64,000 bases of DNA from Erythrobasidium yunnanense. Its lineage: Eukaryota > Basidiomycota > Cystobasidiomycetes > Erythrobasidiales > Erythrobasidiaceae. The translations under genes and the position numbers were made by a program. Location of the stretch: positions 1,709,111-1,773,110 of the forward strand of contig BCJC01000002.1 of NCBI GenBank assembly GCA_001600175.1. Direction: 5' to 3'. The notes under the pieces are model-generated. The model saw only the letters and a list, made by a program, of their open reading frames with translations. It was not told the origin of the DNA and searched no databases. Shown here one piece after another: positions 10,538 through 23,700 of the stretch (the first letter of the stretch is position 1; each line of letters begins with the position of its first letter).

Positions 10538-11615
10538 ATGGCGTATCAATCATACAATCGTCCTCAGCAGCATTCACACTATAATGCACATCCAGCGTCG
10601 AGCAGTCCTCAGATGAACAGCCAGCACAATGTCCACCGAAATCCATCGACGGCTTCTACCTATCCCGGTCAGCAGAGACAGTCGCACAATCGCAATATCC
10701 CGCCCTGTCCTCCTGGTGCAAATCCGAAACACTGGCAGTGGTTCTGCGCATGCGACGTTGACGGGTTGTTCCATTTTCTTGCCTACCTTGGGGCTCTCCT
10801 GACGCGACCCCCATGCTGTTAGATCTGGACAGATCAGTCCGCAAGAATTGCAACAAGCTCTCATCAATGGCGATCATTCGCATTTCGATACAGAGGTGAT
10901 TGAGACCAGCGAGAGGTGAAATGGAGAGAATCTGACGCGCTCGGCTTGAACCCCATGTAGACAATCAAGATGCTTTTCAACCTCTTTGATGATGACCGTA
11001 ACAACACCCTCGGGTTCAACGAGTATGTGGCTTAAGCATTCAGGATCTCGCGGCTGACCTAGCCTGCTCGTCTTGGCTTTCTAGATTCGTGGGAATCTTC
11101 GACTACGTTGAGCAATGGCAGGGCCACTTCCGTGCGTTCGATAGGGATCGATCTGGTACAATAGAAGCGAACGAGCTGGCTGCGGCACTTCAACGATTCC
11201 GTAAGCCCGGTTTCCGTTTGTGCTGTCTACCCCGAGCCTGACCTGCAGAAACACAGAGTACAACCTTTCACCTCGTCTAATCGAGCTGCTCTGCAAGAAG
11301 TACGGTCAGTGTATATACATGACCAAGAGACGCCCAGCCTGCTCGCAAAGCTGACTTTATTTCACTATCGGATAGGCAGAAGCGTTTCTACAACCGGACC
11401 AGCTGGGATTACCTTCGGTAAGTCTCTCATTGTGTATCATAAGGCTATGGTCATGACTGATGATGTTTTTGATCTACCTGTCAGACCGCTTCGTCCGCTG
11501 CTGTGTAAGCATCAAGGTAATGACTGACGCCTTCATCAAAATGGACGGCGATAGAGATGGCTGGATAACCATCAGCTATGAACAATTCCTCGACATGGTT
11601 CTCTCGGCGCCCTGA
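10538..11615 (+). CDS. PEF1: penta-EF-hand calcium-binding protein (Pef1/peflin type)
   Basis: Seven exons: 10538-10764, 10823-10895, 10961-11022, 11085-11200, 11257-11304, 11376-11417, 11485-11615; 232 residues. The N-terminal ~60 residues are Gln/Ser/Asn/His-rich and disordered, as in peflin and ALG-2. EF-hand loops follow: DVDGSGQISPQE, DDDRNNTLGFNE, DRDRSGTIEANE and DGDRDGWITISYEQF, with a degenerate one in between. The stretches YNLSPRLIELLCKKYG and ITFDRFVRCCV are hallmarks of the penta-EF-hand family. Such proteins bind calcium and attach to membranes or ESCRT partners; in yeast Pef1 acts in polar growth. The acceptor at 11256 was chosen because it restores the conserved YNLSPRL. Confidence 0.88.
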
Positions 11616-11920
11616 AAACGGATGAAGAACTAGGCTGGCACAGCACCTTGTGCGGAGATCACCTAAGATTCGAAGTAATAATGAAGATGAAGAGCTCAGT
11701 GAACTGTTGTTGTATATAAGATCGACTTGGGGGAAGCCTGGACAAGGGAAGCTATGCAAATCCAATAACTTCGGTACCTTCGGGATCGAGAAAGACAATG
11801 AATGTGTGCTCTAGGTACAAAAGGACTAGGGAAGGAGAGAAGATATACATAGAGAGCAAAAAGGCAAGGCTGCGTGTCAACTAACGTCCATGAGGAGATA
11901 CTAATTCTATCTGACAGGCT
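11616..11920. other. intergenic between two convergent genes
   Basis: About 305 bases, AT-richer than the flanks. It must hold the 3' ends of the PEF gene and the membrane protein gene. No exon or repeat seen. Confidence 0.5.
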
Positions 11921-13050
11921 CTAGTACCCGAAGCCTTGTTGAGACTGGTCCCGCTGATGTCTCTGTGACTGTCCATAGTACCCCTGCTGCTGCTGATAGT
12001 GCTGCTGCGGTTGCTGTCCATACCCTTGAGCATAGTCGTCCTGCTGATCGCCTGCAAATGCGGCATACGGGTTCGCTCTCTGCTGGTGCTGCTGTTGATG
12101 ATAGCCTTGACCGCCTCCGTACTGGCTGTCTGAGTACTGGGGACTCGTAGGCGGCGACATGCGACTCGTCGATCTGGGTGGGTAATCATACGATTGTTCC
12201 TGCCCAACCAGGGCATGCTGGGATGTGTTTCCATTCGCATATTGAGGAGGAATGGAATGAACAGAGTAATTATCGACTGCATAGCGGTTCTTGTCCATCG
12301 AGTTGTTCGTCTCGGTGCGTGACATGCCGGGTGCGTTTCCGAATGGTGGGAGAGAGTTGAATGAGCCCGTATGGCTGCTTGATGGTGGGAGTTCGCCGCT
12401 TTTGAACGTGTCCATGTTGCCCATTGGAGATGCAAAGGACGATCGTTGACTGCGGAACCGAAATCAGAAACAAACATCAGCACGAATGCGCACGGGATCA
12501 ATTGAGTCGCGACTCGCGTCATTCTTGCCATGTTCTTTGCGCGAACTTCTGTATCTGCTTCTCTCTTCTTCCTGCGCGACCGGCGCACACAAATGACGGT
12601 AATTATAGTCTGTCAACAAACGTCCGCATGTCAGCCGGGTCGCGCAGCGACGCTGTGATGTAGAGCCACATACGATGATGAGGATCGCTACTGCTGCGGC
12701 ACCTCCGTAGATAGCATACTTTGTCGTGTTGCTGAGCTTGTTCCACCCGGAGAGCAAGCCGCTTGTCGAGTCTGCGCTGCTGCTGGTTGACGATGTTCCA
12801 GATGGGATCGCACCATTGTACGTGACAGTCACAGGTGCATTTGCTTGACTATACGACGAGAAAGGCGGGACATAGGCGCCTGCTGCAGCGGAGTTTGTGC
12901 CGACCAGCGAACTCCATACAGAGGCCGCTTGGGCAGCATTAGGCGTTGCAGTAGCTGCTGGAGGAGTCTACAATCATCTCATGTCGAGTCAGCCTTGAAT
13001 TGCCTTGATTTCGCGATTTTGTTGTTTCGAACCGTCGCGAGTGTCGACAT
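11921..13050 (-). CDS. single-pass membrane protein with Ser/Thr-rich ectodomain and Gln/Tyr-rich tail, 318 residues
   Basis: Exons 13050-13033, 12967-12674, 12609-12494, 12449-11921. There is no N-terminal signal peptide. About 85 Ser/Thr/Ala-rich residues come first, then one membrane helix (KYAIYGGAAAVAILIITIIT, ending near VICV) followed by the basic stop-transfer CVRRSRRKKR. The ~180-residue C-terminal part is disordered and rich in Gln, Tyr, Ser and Pro, with repeats such as QQPQQHYQQQQGYYGQSQ. The layout fits a type III, Skg6/Axl2-like fungal surface protein with the tail in the cytosol. No enzymatic domain is visible. The donor after residue 6 (GTTCGA) is unusual but restores the frame. 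Confidence 0.68.
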
Positions 13051-13444
13051 GGCGGCCTATAGCTTTTGAAGGGCGAGTGCTGAAGGAGCGTGGTTGTATT
13101 GATGTATACAGAGGTTAGGCGATGTTAACGAGCGTGGGTGTTGAAGGTAAACAAGATGCAGTCGCAGTATCAGGCGGAGAGAATGCAGAAGGCGCGTGCG
13201 ATCAACTAAAGATGAATTTGTGACATGGTACAAAGTCTTCGCTGAGACAACGAGCAGCTACATGCGACTAATATACAGCTAATCGCCTGGCAGAAGGGAA
13301 TCAGCTTGAGCTCCAGGGAAATAGGTTGATGCGACACGGAAGTGGGAGAGCGGTTCGTCAGAGTGCCTAACATAAATGTGCTCTCAACAAGGACACCCTC
13401 ATCCTTTTCTTTTGTACACGAGAAGGACTTTGTGCGAGGGTGCA

Positions 13445-14043
13445 TTAATGACCGCCCGTTAAGCGTTGTTCATCTTGCGAAGGTGCGGTGGATCGAAGTA
13501 GATTGCGAAGAAGTGCGACGACTTACACGTTGGATCTATACTTGAAAGCAGAAGATATAGGAAGTCAGTATATGGCTTGCGATTGTAGGGGAAGAAGTGT
13601 GGGAGGACGGGCCGCTCATACAAGGCTGAAACTTATGTTTAAAACAAGAAAGTTCTCAACAGTAATGTTATGACCGAGGAATACCTTTGGTGTTGTCTTT
13701 GTTTATAATCGTTGCGGGTGGGATAAAGGGAGGATGGGTAGAAGATGGAAATGTCTGCTCACCATTTTTTCACGAAACCTTCAGCGGGACCAGGCCGCCA
13801 TGGCTGGATGGGAACCAAAGATACAGTGTCAGAACATGATTAGACCGTTTGTGACAGTATGAATCGTCGGCGGATGCTGGAATCAGCTGGTTTTTGCATG
13901 AAAACCTCGTCAGAGCTCGCTTCTTTTTCAAGAACGGGCTTGGAGTTGGATTGTTCGTTGTGTTGATGCTGATGTTCATCTTGTGGATGTGTAGATGATA
14001 TGGAAGTAGCTGTTTGCGCCAAACTCACCCTTGCGAAATGCAT
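13445..14043 (-). CDS. possible small multi-exon gene (uncertain)
   Basis: Exons 14043-13846 and 13803-13763 join in frame over a 42-nt GT-AG intron with a CTGAC branch site. The first encodes MHFARVSLAQ and an acidic polar stretch ending SSIRRRFILSQ; the second encodes PWRPGPAEGFVKKW. The 3' part is unclear. One reading ends ...SSIDPTYEQRLTGGH with stop at 13445 via a GTAAGT donor at about 13530, but the middle joins cannot be decided by eye. The codon pattern looks coding, and a gene here would fill an otherwise unusually long 1.2-kb gap. No family recognised. Confidence 0.3.
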
Positions 14044-14242
14044 TTTCCAGTCCGTAAAAGGGAGAGCAGCGAAGGGCAGCTTGGACTGACCAAAATCGCA
14101 AAAGATGCTAATCCAGATGGACAACACACTCCCTTGACGAGCTCCTATATCTGTTCTTACGGCTCAGATAGTCCCTTACCGCTGCCAAAAAGAACGAGCC
14201 GTCTACCGTTTCTGCGAAGTCAGCCAGCACAGACCATGCATC

Positions 14243-17200
14243 ATGCCCCAGCAGGTTCGCGCAGATCCAGCGACTTCAATTCCTACCAATTCTGTATCCA
14301 ATGCTGGTCCTGGACTGACGCGAAGGCCGTCCCCAAGCCGTGGTGAAAGCGATATGTCCTTGACCTCGACCGTGTCAGTCGGCAGTAGTAGTAACAGCAC
14401 CTCCAATCCTTCCCTATCCCCTACTCAACATACTCACAAAGGCGGCATATTCTCCCGAGTGAAGCACGCTTTCAGTAAGAGCACAAACGCGACCGGCAAT
14501 AGCGTCAACACTGCCAATGCTGGAGCACGCAAGGTCAATAGACCTAGAGCAAGCTCTGGATCCATAGACTCGTCCTCTACGGCATCTTCATCTTTATTGG
14601 CGACTCCCACTAGCGCGTCATTCGCTTCTTCGGCTTTGTCACAGAGCCATCTTGGCGCTCCGACCTCATCGACTCTTACTGGCAACAACGGGATCTACAA
14701 GCTACCCTCTAGGACAAGCTCCCGAGTCAATTTAGGCATAGTCACAGCCGCCGCTTCCTCCCACTCGTCCAGCAGTCAATCTCTATCCAGCGAAGGCGTG
14801 CCAGAGCCCGCAACTCCAGGCGCTGAGCAATTCGCAACTCAATATTCCCCATCTTATTCAGTTCACAACTCTTCACGAGCACCGCCTCGCATTTCTCCCC
14901 AAATCGGGCCTTTCTCTCGCCATCTTCAGTATCCACCAGCTGCTCCACCACCTTCGGCTCCTCCAGCTATCTCCGTTCCAGCTTCAGGAGACACGCAAAT
15001 CCCTTCTCCACTATCCGCAGGCGCCCGCTTACAGCGCAAACTTACCAAATCGTCAGCTACTCTTCCCAGCTGGCTCGCGCCTGCCTTTCCTTTCGGTGCT
15101 GCGGCAAACCCGAGTACCTTGGGCAAGACATCTGATACTTCTCTTCGGATGCCAAGATCGGCTCCGAGCGACCGCAGTCCTGCGCAAACCGAAGGGACAT
15201 GCGTTCCAGCTTCACCTGCAAGTCTGGTACCGCCTTCGCCTGTAGACTCTTTGAGCCAGTCTGTGGGACCAGGTGCCAGTCTTCGGCATGATCATGGACA
15301 GTCCAGCAATCCGTTGCGAAAATCCCGCAACAGGAGGATTGGCGAGAAGCTTTCAGGCGATCATTCGGTATGTACAGCACAGGCACCATAGAGCTAAGCT
15401 GACGAGTTTGTGTAGCTTCTTGCGACCTCTAAACGTGCATTCTCGAAGTCAGTTGACGATCTCACCTCGTTCGCCTTTTCGAAGTCGCATACAAGCAAGA
15501 ACCCGAGCATCTCATCTGTTTCCACGAATATTTTCAAGTCGCGTAAATCGATGGAAGAAGGACGGCGCGGAGATAGTAGTCAAGAGGTGCTAAGTCTATC
15601 TTCAGACGAATCTTTCGAGAGTCAGATTGGAGATAATAGGAAGATACTGCGGCGCTTCACACAAGATTTTCGAGCAATACCATCTGCGAATGTAGCTGCG
15701 TCATCTTCGGCCGCGCTGGCGGGCTTGGGTATCGCTTCAACATCCGCTACTCTAGCTCCGCCCTTCCAATTTCCTGCTGGACCAGCTCGGTCTACGGATC
15801 AGAAGCCTTCTATGCCTCGCATTACGCGCTCCACGACCGCTACCACCGACAAGAGCGACAACTCTTCCTCGACATTGCGAGCTTCCATGGCTGTCCCCGG
15901 CAAATCTGCCAAACAGCGCGAATCTCAGATTGTCCTTCATGAGGGAATACTGCAGCGCCAGTCTGCTCCCGTCTCTGATATTCGGCGGAGGAAGACAATG
16001 TCACGCTCTTTTCCTTTCTATGCTTCAGTTGCTTCTGCTGCTTCCAGTGATAATCTGTCAGGCTCGAACTCTCGCGAAGCCGGTAAAAGTTGGACACCAT
16101 ACTATGCTGTCATCAGAGGCACGAAACTATGGTTATATACATTACCTTCGGACCTACAACTAGCAGCCAAATCTATTTTCCCGAATCACGCAACGGGCGC
16201 AATCGCAAGTCCGAAGGCCGTCTCGCAGACTTTGTTAGAAGAAGCTCGAGCAGCTATACATGCATCAGGAGCAGATGCCATCGCTTCTTGCGTGCTCGCG
16301 AATAACTCCACGGAACTCTGCTTGGCCGATCAAGATAACCCTTTCGCATTCAAGCTCACTACGGAAGAAAGCGCTGTTTACCAGCTGCAAGCTCCCTCTT
16401 CAGAAGCTAGAGATGCATGGCTGAAAGTCTTGAGCGAAGCAAGCCGGTTCATCGCAAATAAGCGAGCGAGCTATGTCGAGACGAAGCTTTCACTACCCGA
16501 TCTGACTCCGCAGTCGGCAGCGAGACCTGTCTCCGTAGCGTCTACAGTGGAGGAACAGATCGCGAGCAAAGTTTGCTTTGGGGTGGAGCTGGAGGCCTTG
16601 CTGGCTAGAGATAAGGCGCAAGTGCCAATCATCATTGAGCGGCTACTTGCTTTTGTGGAGAGCAAGGGTCTACTCGAGGTATGTCACCAGTATTCGGGTC
16701 CCTGACGGTACTTTGCTGACAATTTCAGTTCAGACTGGCATCTATCGCATACCAGGCGATAGGAAGCAAGTCCAGCTGCTGAAGGAGAGCATCGATAGTA
16801 CGTCAGCACGGCAGATGTGATTTCAGGCACTAACGCCTTACTTGCCAGACGGAGAAGCGCAAGATCCTCTGGATCCGAGCGGCTCCAGCATCCCGGACGT
16901 CCATACTATAGCATCTCTCGTTAAGCTCTGGTTTCGCGAGCTGCCCAGCTTTATACCTGAAACATGCTACGATGCCCTTCTGGTCTCCTCCGCTATCGAG
17001 ACATACGAAGAGCGCCTCTATTCTATCCGCAATCTGATCTGGTCCCTACCTCAGCCTAACTTTCTCCTGCTCAAGAGGACCATGGAGCACTTGAGCAATG
17101 TTGCAGAACAAGAGCTTGAGAATCAGATGCATGCAAGCAACCTCGCTATCGTGTTCGCACCTACTATCTTCTGTCCGCCCGAGCACAAATACGGCGCCTT

Positions 17201-17462
17201 CAGTAAGCACTGCTGACACACTGTATAAGAGAAGGTATACTGACGTGAGATGCCAGTGACAAGTCTAGGTCCTGCTGTCAAGCTCTGTCATACGCTGATT
17301 TCGCAACAGCAATGGATCTTCTCCTATCAAGAAGAGGAGGAGTCTGCGACAGACGCTTGTGACGAAGTGTGCGACGATACCATCATACAAGCCGATATCA
17401 CCGTTCAAGTTGAAGAGCAAGAAGCTACAGGCACCGTTGACGCTCCAACAAAGTCCTCTTGA
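14243..17462 (+). CDS. Rho GTPase-activating protein with PH domain, 1003 residues
   Basis: Exons 14243-15367, 15416-16678, 16734-16797, 16849-17202, 17257-17462. The first ~540 residues are Ser/Pro-rich and disordered with basic patches. A PH-like domain spans about 545-725 (SWTPYYAVIRGTKLWLYTLP ... ARDAWLKVLSEASRF). A RhoGAP domain follows from about 760: FGVELEALLARD, GIYRIPG with the arginine finger, VKLWFRELPSFIP and NLAIVFAPTIF. It should switch off a Rho/Cdc42/Rac GTPase at membranes, as Bem3-type proteins do. The acidic Val/Glu/Thr-rich end has no known motif. The acceptor at 16733 is the second of two adjacent CAGs and is fixed by the frame. Confidence 0.9.
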
Positions 17463-17725
17463 ACCTCGTCTTCTCGACTGCAAGACGGACAATACTATCA
17501 TAGCTTCGCTATACCTCGTACATAGTAACTTTACCCTTCGTTATATACGCACATTAGTCTTTACCCCTTTTATCAGCTGGCTCACCAGTCGGTCTCTTGT
17601 TGTCAAACCCTATGAAACCCTGATATACAAGCAAATAGCACGACTAGTTCCTGCTACTGATTAACCTTGGCTGATATCTACCTCCAACTTACCTCTCTTT
17701 GCTTTACACTCTCGCCAGAACACCA

Positions 17726-20700
17726 ATGAACGCGATGGAGCTCGCGACTGGCGAGAAGCCAATCAAAACGAAGAGTAAAGACAAGTCAAAGAAGCGGAAG
17801 AAAGGTAGCCTTGAATGCGAAACCAGCTGTTAGCACGAGTCGCTAATCGGGAAATTTGCAGACAAGGCGCAGGAAGAGCCGCAGGCTGAAGCTGAAAGCA
17901 TAGACAATGCCGTAGACTCTGTAAAATCTGGTCAAGATGCTGGTAGCAGCTCGAAGACCGAAATGGCCGACATCTCGAAAGTTGTGGATGGCCAAGCGTC
18001 GAAAAAACGCAGAAGAGTACGCAAATCAGACGTACTTCCAGCATCATCTGCAGACATCATCAACTCTCTCGAAATACCCGATGGTGCTGCGAACGAGCCT
18101 GAGGCCTCTCTATATAATGGCCCATCTACGTCCCGCCTGACTGAACCTGTGAAGTCCAAGCTGGCCGAAGCTTCTACTAACGAGGTCAGTTCTTGAAGCA
18201 CATCTCATCACTTCCCTTTGCTTACTGTCGCATTCTCAGCCTGAAGCACCGGGAAACACGAGCAAGAGGACTTTCATGGAACTCAACTCATCGACCGCTG
18301 ATGTCCTGAAGCAGATGAAGGAACGCAGGAACAAAGCCAAGACAGACGAGAAAGGAAAAGGGAAAGCGCACGAAGAAGAGGAGGTAGTTCCAGCCAGAAG
18401 AGTTGTCGCCGATTCGAGTGCTTTGAACAAGAAAGCCAGGAAAGCTAGTAGGCGGAAAGCAAGAGTCTTGGGAGATACCTCACACGCTGAAACGCCTGAC
18501 TCCGTGAGCGCCAATACAATTTACAGGCCTTCACCAGCTGAATGTTGCCCCGACAGGCCGACACCTCGATTATACACACGAATGCGACATCAATCTTACC
18601 AGAGAGTCTAACGAAACCTTCTTTCTCTGGTCATGTGCGATTTGCGGAGTCTGACGCTGGGAATCAAGCGAGTCGAGGCGAGATACCAGCAGCTCGGCCT
18701 CCAGATAAGCGCGAACAGGTGGAGGGGCAAGTGCAGAAAACAAATGGCAAAAAGCGTCCACGGGAGACAGAAACGGATTCTGTGGATGCGAACGATCTTT
18801 CAACTGTCAGTACAGCTAGCGGACAGCGTAAAAAGAGAAAGAAGAAGGGCAAGCAAGCTGTAGCCGGTGAACCAGCAGCATCGAATGTCTCTCCCACACT
18901 TATAGAGCCAGCAGAGCCGTCTTCTGCGCGGTTATGCGGTCCCGGCCACAAGGAGCCGCCGAATACTAGCCAGATTGGACCCTCGATCCTACAACCCTCT
19001 AGTGCTGAAGCGAAAGCCAGCGTAGCACCTGTGTCTGATACGAAAGTCCCAAAGCCCAAAAAGCACAAGAAGTCCAGGACCAATAAACAGTCTGTGACCA
19101 CGCAGGAAACACCGACGACGAGTGCTGCGGCCAGTCCATCTTCGATTATTCGCACAGCGATAGCGTCACTGGCTGGCCTTTCCGGCAGTCAGATACTGGA
19201 GAAAGCAACGAGCTCCGACTCCAACATAGGTCAAGCAAACATGCAGCCCCCGAGATTTGTGACAGCGCCAGCAGCTGTCGAAAGTGGTCCGGCAGCAAAA
19301 AAGTCAGCACAAAGCGCCACATCAGAGGTCTTACCCGATGAAGCCCAGCGAGCGGAGGAGAAACGCCTACGAAAAGAAGCCAGAGCCGAGAAGCGTCGTA
19401 AGAAGGAGGAGAAGCAGCTCAAGCGCGCGCTTAAGGCCGAACGGGCTCGGAAAGCGGAAGAAGCTGCTCGTATTGCTGAAGAGGAGCAAGCACGAGCTGA
19501 AGCTGCCCGTCAAGCAGAAGAGGCGGAGGCAGAACGACTCCGAAAAGCTGAGGCAGAAAAGGGCAGGCTGGAAAAGGAGAGACAGCTAAAAGAAAAGGCC
19601 GCAAAGAAGGCAACACAGGAAGCTATAAAGAAGGCTGCACAAGAGGCCGCAAAAGCGTTGGCAGCCAAGGAGGCGGAAGCTATAGCCGAAGCTGATGAGA
19701 TCGTTCGTAGAACGGCTGAAGGCTATGCTGCTCAGACAGCTGAAAGAGCCGCACGTCGTGGTGCAGCAGAAGAAGCGGCCAAAGCTGAGGCAGAGAGGCT
19801 TGTACAGGAGAAGGAGAAGGAGAAGGAGAAGGAGAAGGAGAAGGAGAAAGCAAAGGCCGAGAAACTCAGGCTGAAGGAGCAAAAGAAGCAGGAGAAGGAA
19901 GCTCGCAAGGCAGCGAAAGCGTCCCAAAAGGCTACAAAAGCAAGCACTCGTACAATGACAGCTGAGGAACCAAATGACAGCGAGCCTGGCGAGGCATCGA
20001 GGGAGAGCGAACCAGGCTCGACCCAGGTTCGGAGTCGCAGACTTTCTGCCAGATCAGCGCAAGGAAGCGCAGCTGCCCCTAGCCAAGCCCGCAGAGGGCG
20101 GGCAAGCAGAGCAAAGAGCGATACAAGCAAAACAAGTCGCAGTGCACGCATTATACTTTCAGATGAACCCAGTGATGCGGATGCGCTGTCCTTCCCAATT
20201 CAACAATACTCGGGTAGTGAGACTTCGGACCTAGACGATGAGGATGCATATATACAGACGCTCGCAGGTGGCCAAGAGTCCGCTCCACCGTCATCGCGGC
20301 GACGTCTATCCTGGAGTTCCAAGCCAGCGAGTAGCAATGACTCTCGCACTCGCGAACATACCAAGACTCCTGCTAAAGATTTCACTACAACGCCATCTAC
20401 CGTCAGACGCAGTCTTCGACCCCGCAATGTGTACGGGAAAGCATCTTCTGCCACACCCGCACCTGCACGAAAGAAGAGACTACCGACATCAAGTCCCGTC
20501 GCCCAGAATGCCGAAGACGAGGAAGAGGACGAAATCATTTCTACCGCCGATGATAGCGAATCTCACTATGTAACAGCGACTGCTTCTGTGAAGCCCAAGT
20601 CAAAGGACACCTTGCGCGCGAATAGTAAGAGAGCGCCAGAAGTTGGTAATGACGAATCTTCCATGGAGCGTGCTGAGCGGATGGAAGAGGATGATCAAGC

Positions 20701-23700
20701 AGAGCAGCAAGACGACCTTTCAGCGGAAGAAGAGGAGCTGGAAGCTCCACCTTCAGGACAAGGCCCTCCATCTGATGTTATGATGGAAATCGAACCGACG
20801 GCCGAGTTGAGTACAGCAAGTGAGGTTGAAGAAGAGGAAGAGCAGGAAGAGGCTGTAAAGCCACAGGCTATGGATGACGACGTTGTGTTGGAGACGCCAG
20901 AGCCGGAGGATGCTGTGACCGCCGCTAAGTATTCCTCACAAGTAACTACTCACGAAGCCAACGGCGATACGGACCAAGAGACTCATACCGAGGCGTCTAG
21001 TAGGCCAGAAAAGTCGAGGACCAGTATGCGGTACAAGCCAGCCTCAGATGCCTCCCAAGCCTCAGAGGTGGTGCCACCCTCCTCAGAGATACCTCTGGCC
21101 CCCGTCGAGGGACTATCGAAGCCGAGGCGGCCGTCCATTTTGCAACCGCCCAAGACACCCGCGTCACCCCGACGTAATAATGTCGAGGTACTTGTCTACA
21201 CGCGACCACCCGCAAGCTCTTCTAAGAAGCCTACCTCCTCTATCAAGCAGCCTGAACCGGCAGCGTCGCCAAAGACTCCCAAACGGCCTGGTGATGATGC
21301 CTCTCCGCCATTAGCGTCCGACGAAGCCGTCAAAGGAGGCTCTGCTCTCACTAGACAGCCATCTCTTCTGTCGCTGGCCATCTCACCGGAAGAGTATATG
21401 TCTTCTATCGGTAAGCACGCTACTCAGAAGGCCAAAGCAGCATTGCCATCTGCGTCGACTCCCTCACGGCAAGCGGAGAGCATTCCTAAGCAGGCAGCCG
21501 ACAAGACAGCGCCTACAGCTATTGCTCGTCAGGGAGAGGCCGAGGAAATCACAAGTCAGCCGGCTAGCCGCGTCTCGTCCTTTTTCCGCTCTCTTCAGGA
21601 AGCCAGCTCTTCAGAGTCAGAATCTTCTGATGAAGAAGAGGACGACGGCTACCTAGAAGAGGAGACAATACCTCAAGCCAGGAAATTGTCCAAACCAGTC
21701 AAGTCGACAAAACAGAGCTCGTCTCCAGAGGGACCTTCCGAAGATGAGGCAGATCCGATACCTTCGCAGCCGCCTTCTAGGTCACCATCTCCGGCCAACT
21801 CAGAGCACGTAGAAGACAGCAGTCGAATACTCGTACCTGCCGAGCCTCCTGCGATCCCTTCAGTCCAGACATCGACCGAGCCTGAACAAGCGAACGAAAC
21901 CGTCTTAGACTTGCCTTCGGCATCACCCTCTTCCCAAAAGGCTTCTGGATCGGATAGTGACGACCGCTCAATATCGAGTCCGAAAGCGCAAACAATCGTA
22001 CCCCAGACCGCTGACGCGCAGGCGTCAGGCTCACTGAAGCCTGATACGCCAGAAACCAGTCGTGAAGACATACGAATCGAGCAGGACATGCGAGTGGAAT
22101 TTCCTAGAGACCCGACGCCTGCAGAAGAACACCCAAACGCAGATTTGGTACGGCAGTCATCCCCATTTCCCATTCCCTCCGAGGATCTGCAAAGCTCTCA
22201 GTCTGCAGCAAACAGTCAACCTTTGATGCCGGAAAGCCCTACTTCAGCAATATCAGAGGCGGCACCTGCTGCAAGCAATGACGCGACATCAGATGCCGAG
22301 CTACCTACAAGGGAGTCCGTGGATCCAGAATCTGTTATTGACGAAGCTCCTTCATCAGGCGCAGCAGCGAATACATCTTCTGTCGTAGCTTCAACCGCGG
22401 AAGTAGCTACACCCAAAGTGCTGCCTGAGCCTTCCAGCTCCGACCCTATTGAGCGCACGTCCTCACCAGAGCTCTCTCCTCGCGAGAAGTCCCCGGCCGA
22501 CAGCGAGCCAATCAAAGAAGTGTCATCTCAGCTCGGGAATAGCCTGTCGGAAGTTTCGCGCAGGCCTAGCCCAATGGACGGTAACGATTCAGGAACAGCT
22601 GCTGTGCACGAAGCCATGATGCTGGATGCATCAGACAATGTAGCGCACGTCAGCACCGCGACAGTCCAGTCATCAAAGCCAGATGCCATCGAGACAGAAC
22701 CGGGGGCATCGTCATCAATTCAGACCAATGGCTTGAAAAGCTCTGCGAATGCCTCCCGCGACCGCGCTGAATCACCGGGCTTATTCAGCTCCATCCGGTC
22801 CTACCTAGACCGCGCCAATCAAAGCTCTCAAGTCACTACAGCTACTCCGCCGCGAGTAGGTTGTCACGATTTGTCCTGCTTATTTCACAATGCTGATTGG
22901 CCGACAGGTTACCTCCAATGGTCATATTCCAGAAGTTGCTGTACAACCTGCTTCAGCCGACCGAGCACAAACTGCCCAGGAGGTACAGAAGTCAAACGCC
23001 ATCCCTTCTCTTTCACCAAGGCGATCGCCAAGACTGGCTCCCTCTTCCCCAATCCTCCCACCCACCTCCTCAACATCACTTTACCCTGATCTTACTGCTC
23101 TACAGGAAGAATCGCAAAGCTCTCAACCGTCTTTCGCAGGGGTCTCGAGTGCCGGCTCGCTCTCAGAGCCCATTCAAGAGTCTTCTCAAGTAGACGAGCT
23201 TGAATCTCAGACTCAGCCGGCGCCTCCGCGATTTGCAGACGTGCCGTCTTCGTCGCCCATAAAGCGCTACGACTTCGACTCCGCATCGCAAATAGATATG
23301 TTAGCATCACAACCTCCACCTACAGCTGCCGAACCTCCCAATGGCAGCCAACCCCTATCTGATAGCCAAGCGATACACGCGGCTGTCAAGCGCGTAACTG
23401 ATATCAGCAAGGACGGGCCATCGTTCAGCCCAACGAACTCCACTGCAAACTCTGATATATCCGGTGCGTAACACGAAGTATACTATTACTTCGATTTTAT
23501 CTTACTTTGCTAGCTTCAGATTCCCAAGATATACAGGACACACTGGTAGTGAAGGGTGCGGCCAATGCTGTGCCACTCTTCCGCCCCGAGTCTCCCTCGG
23601 CATCTGAAGAATCAGAAGCGGACTCAGATGTCGGAGATGCATCAGCCCCCTCCAGCCCTGCAAAATCGACTAGGTCGAGGCGGACCTCCAGCGTGTCCAG

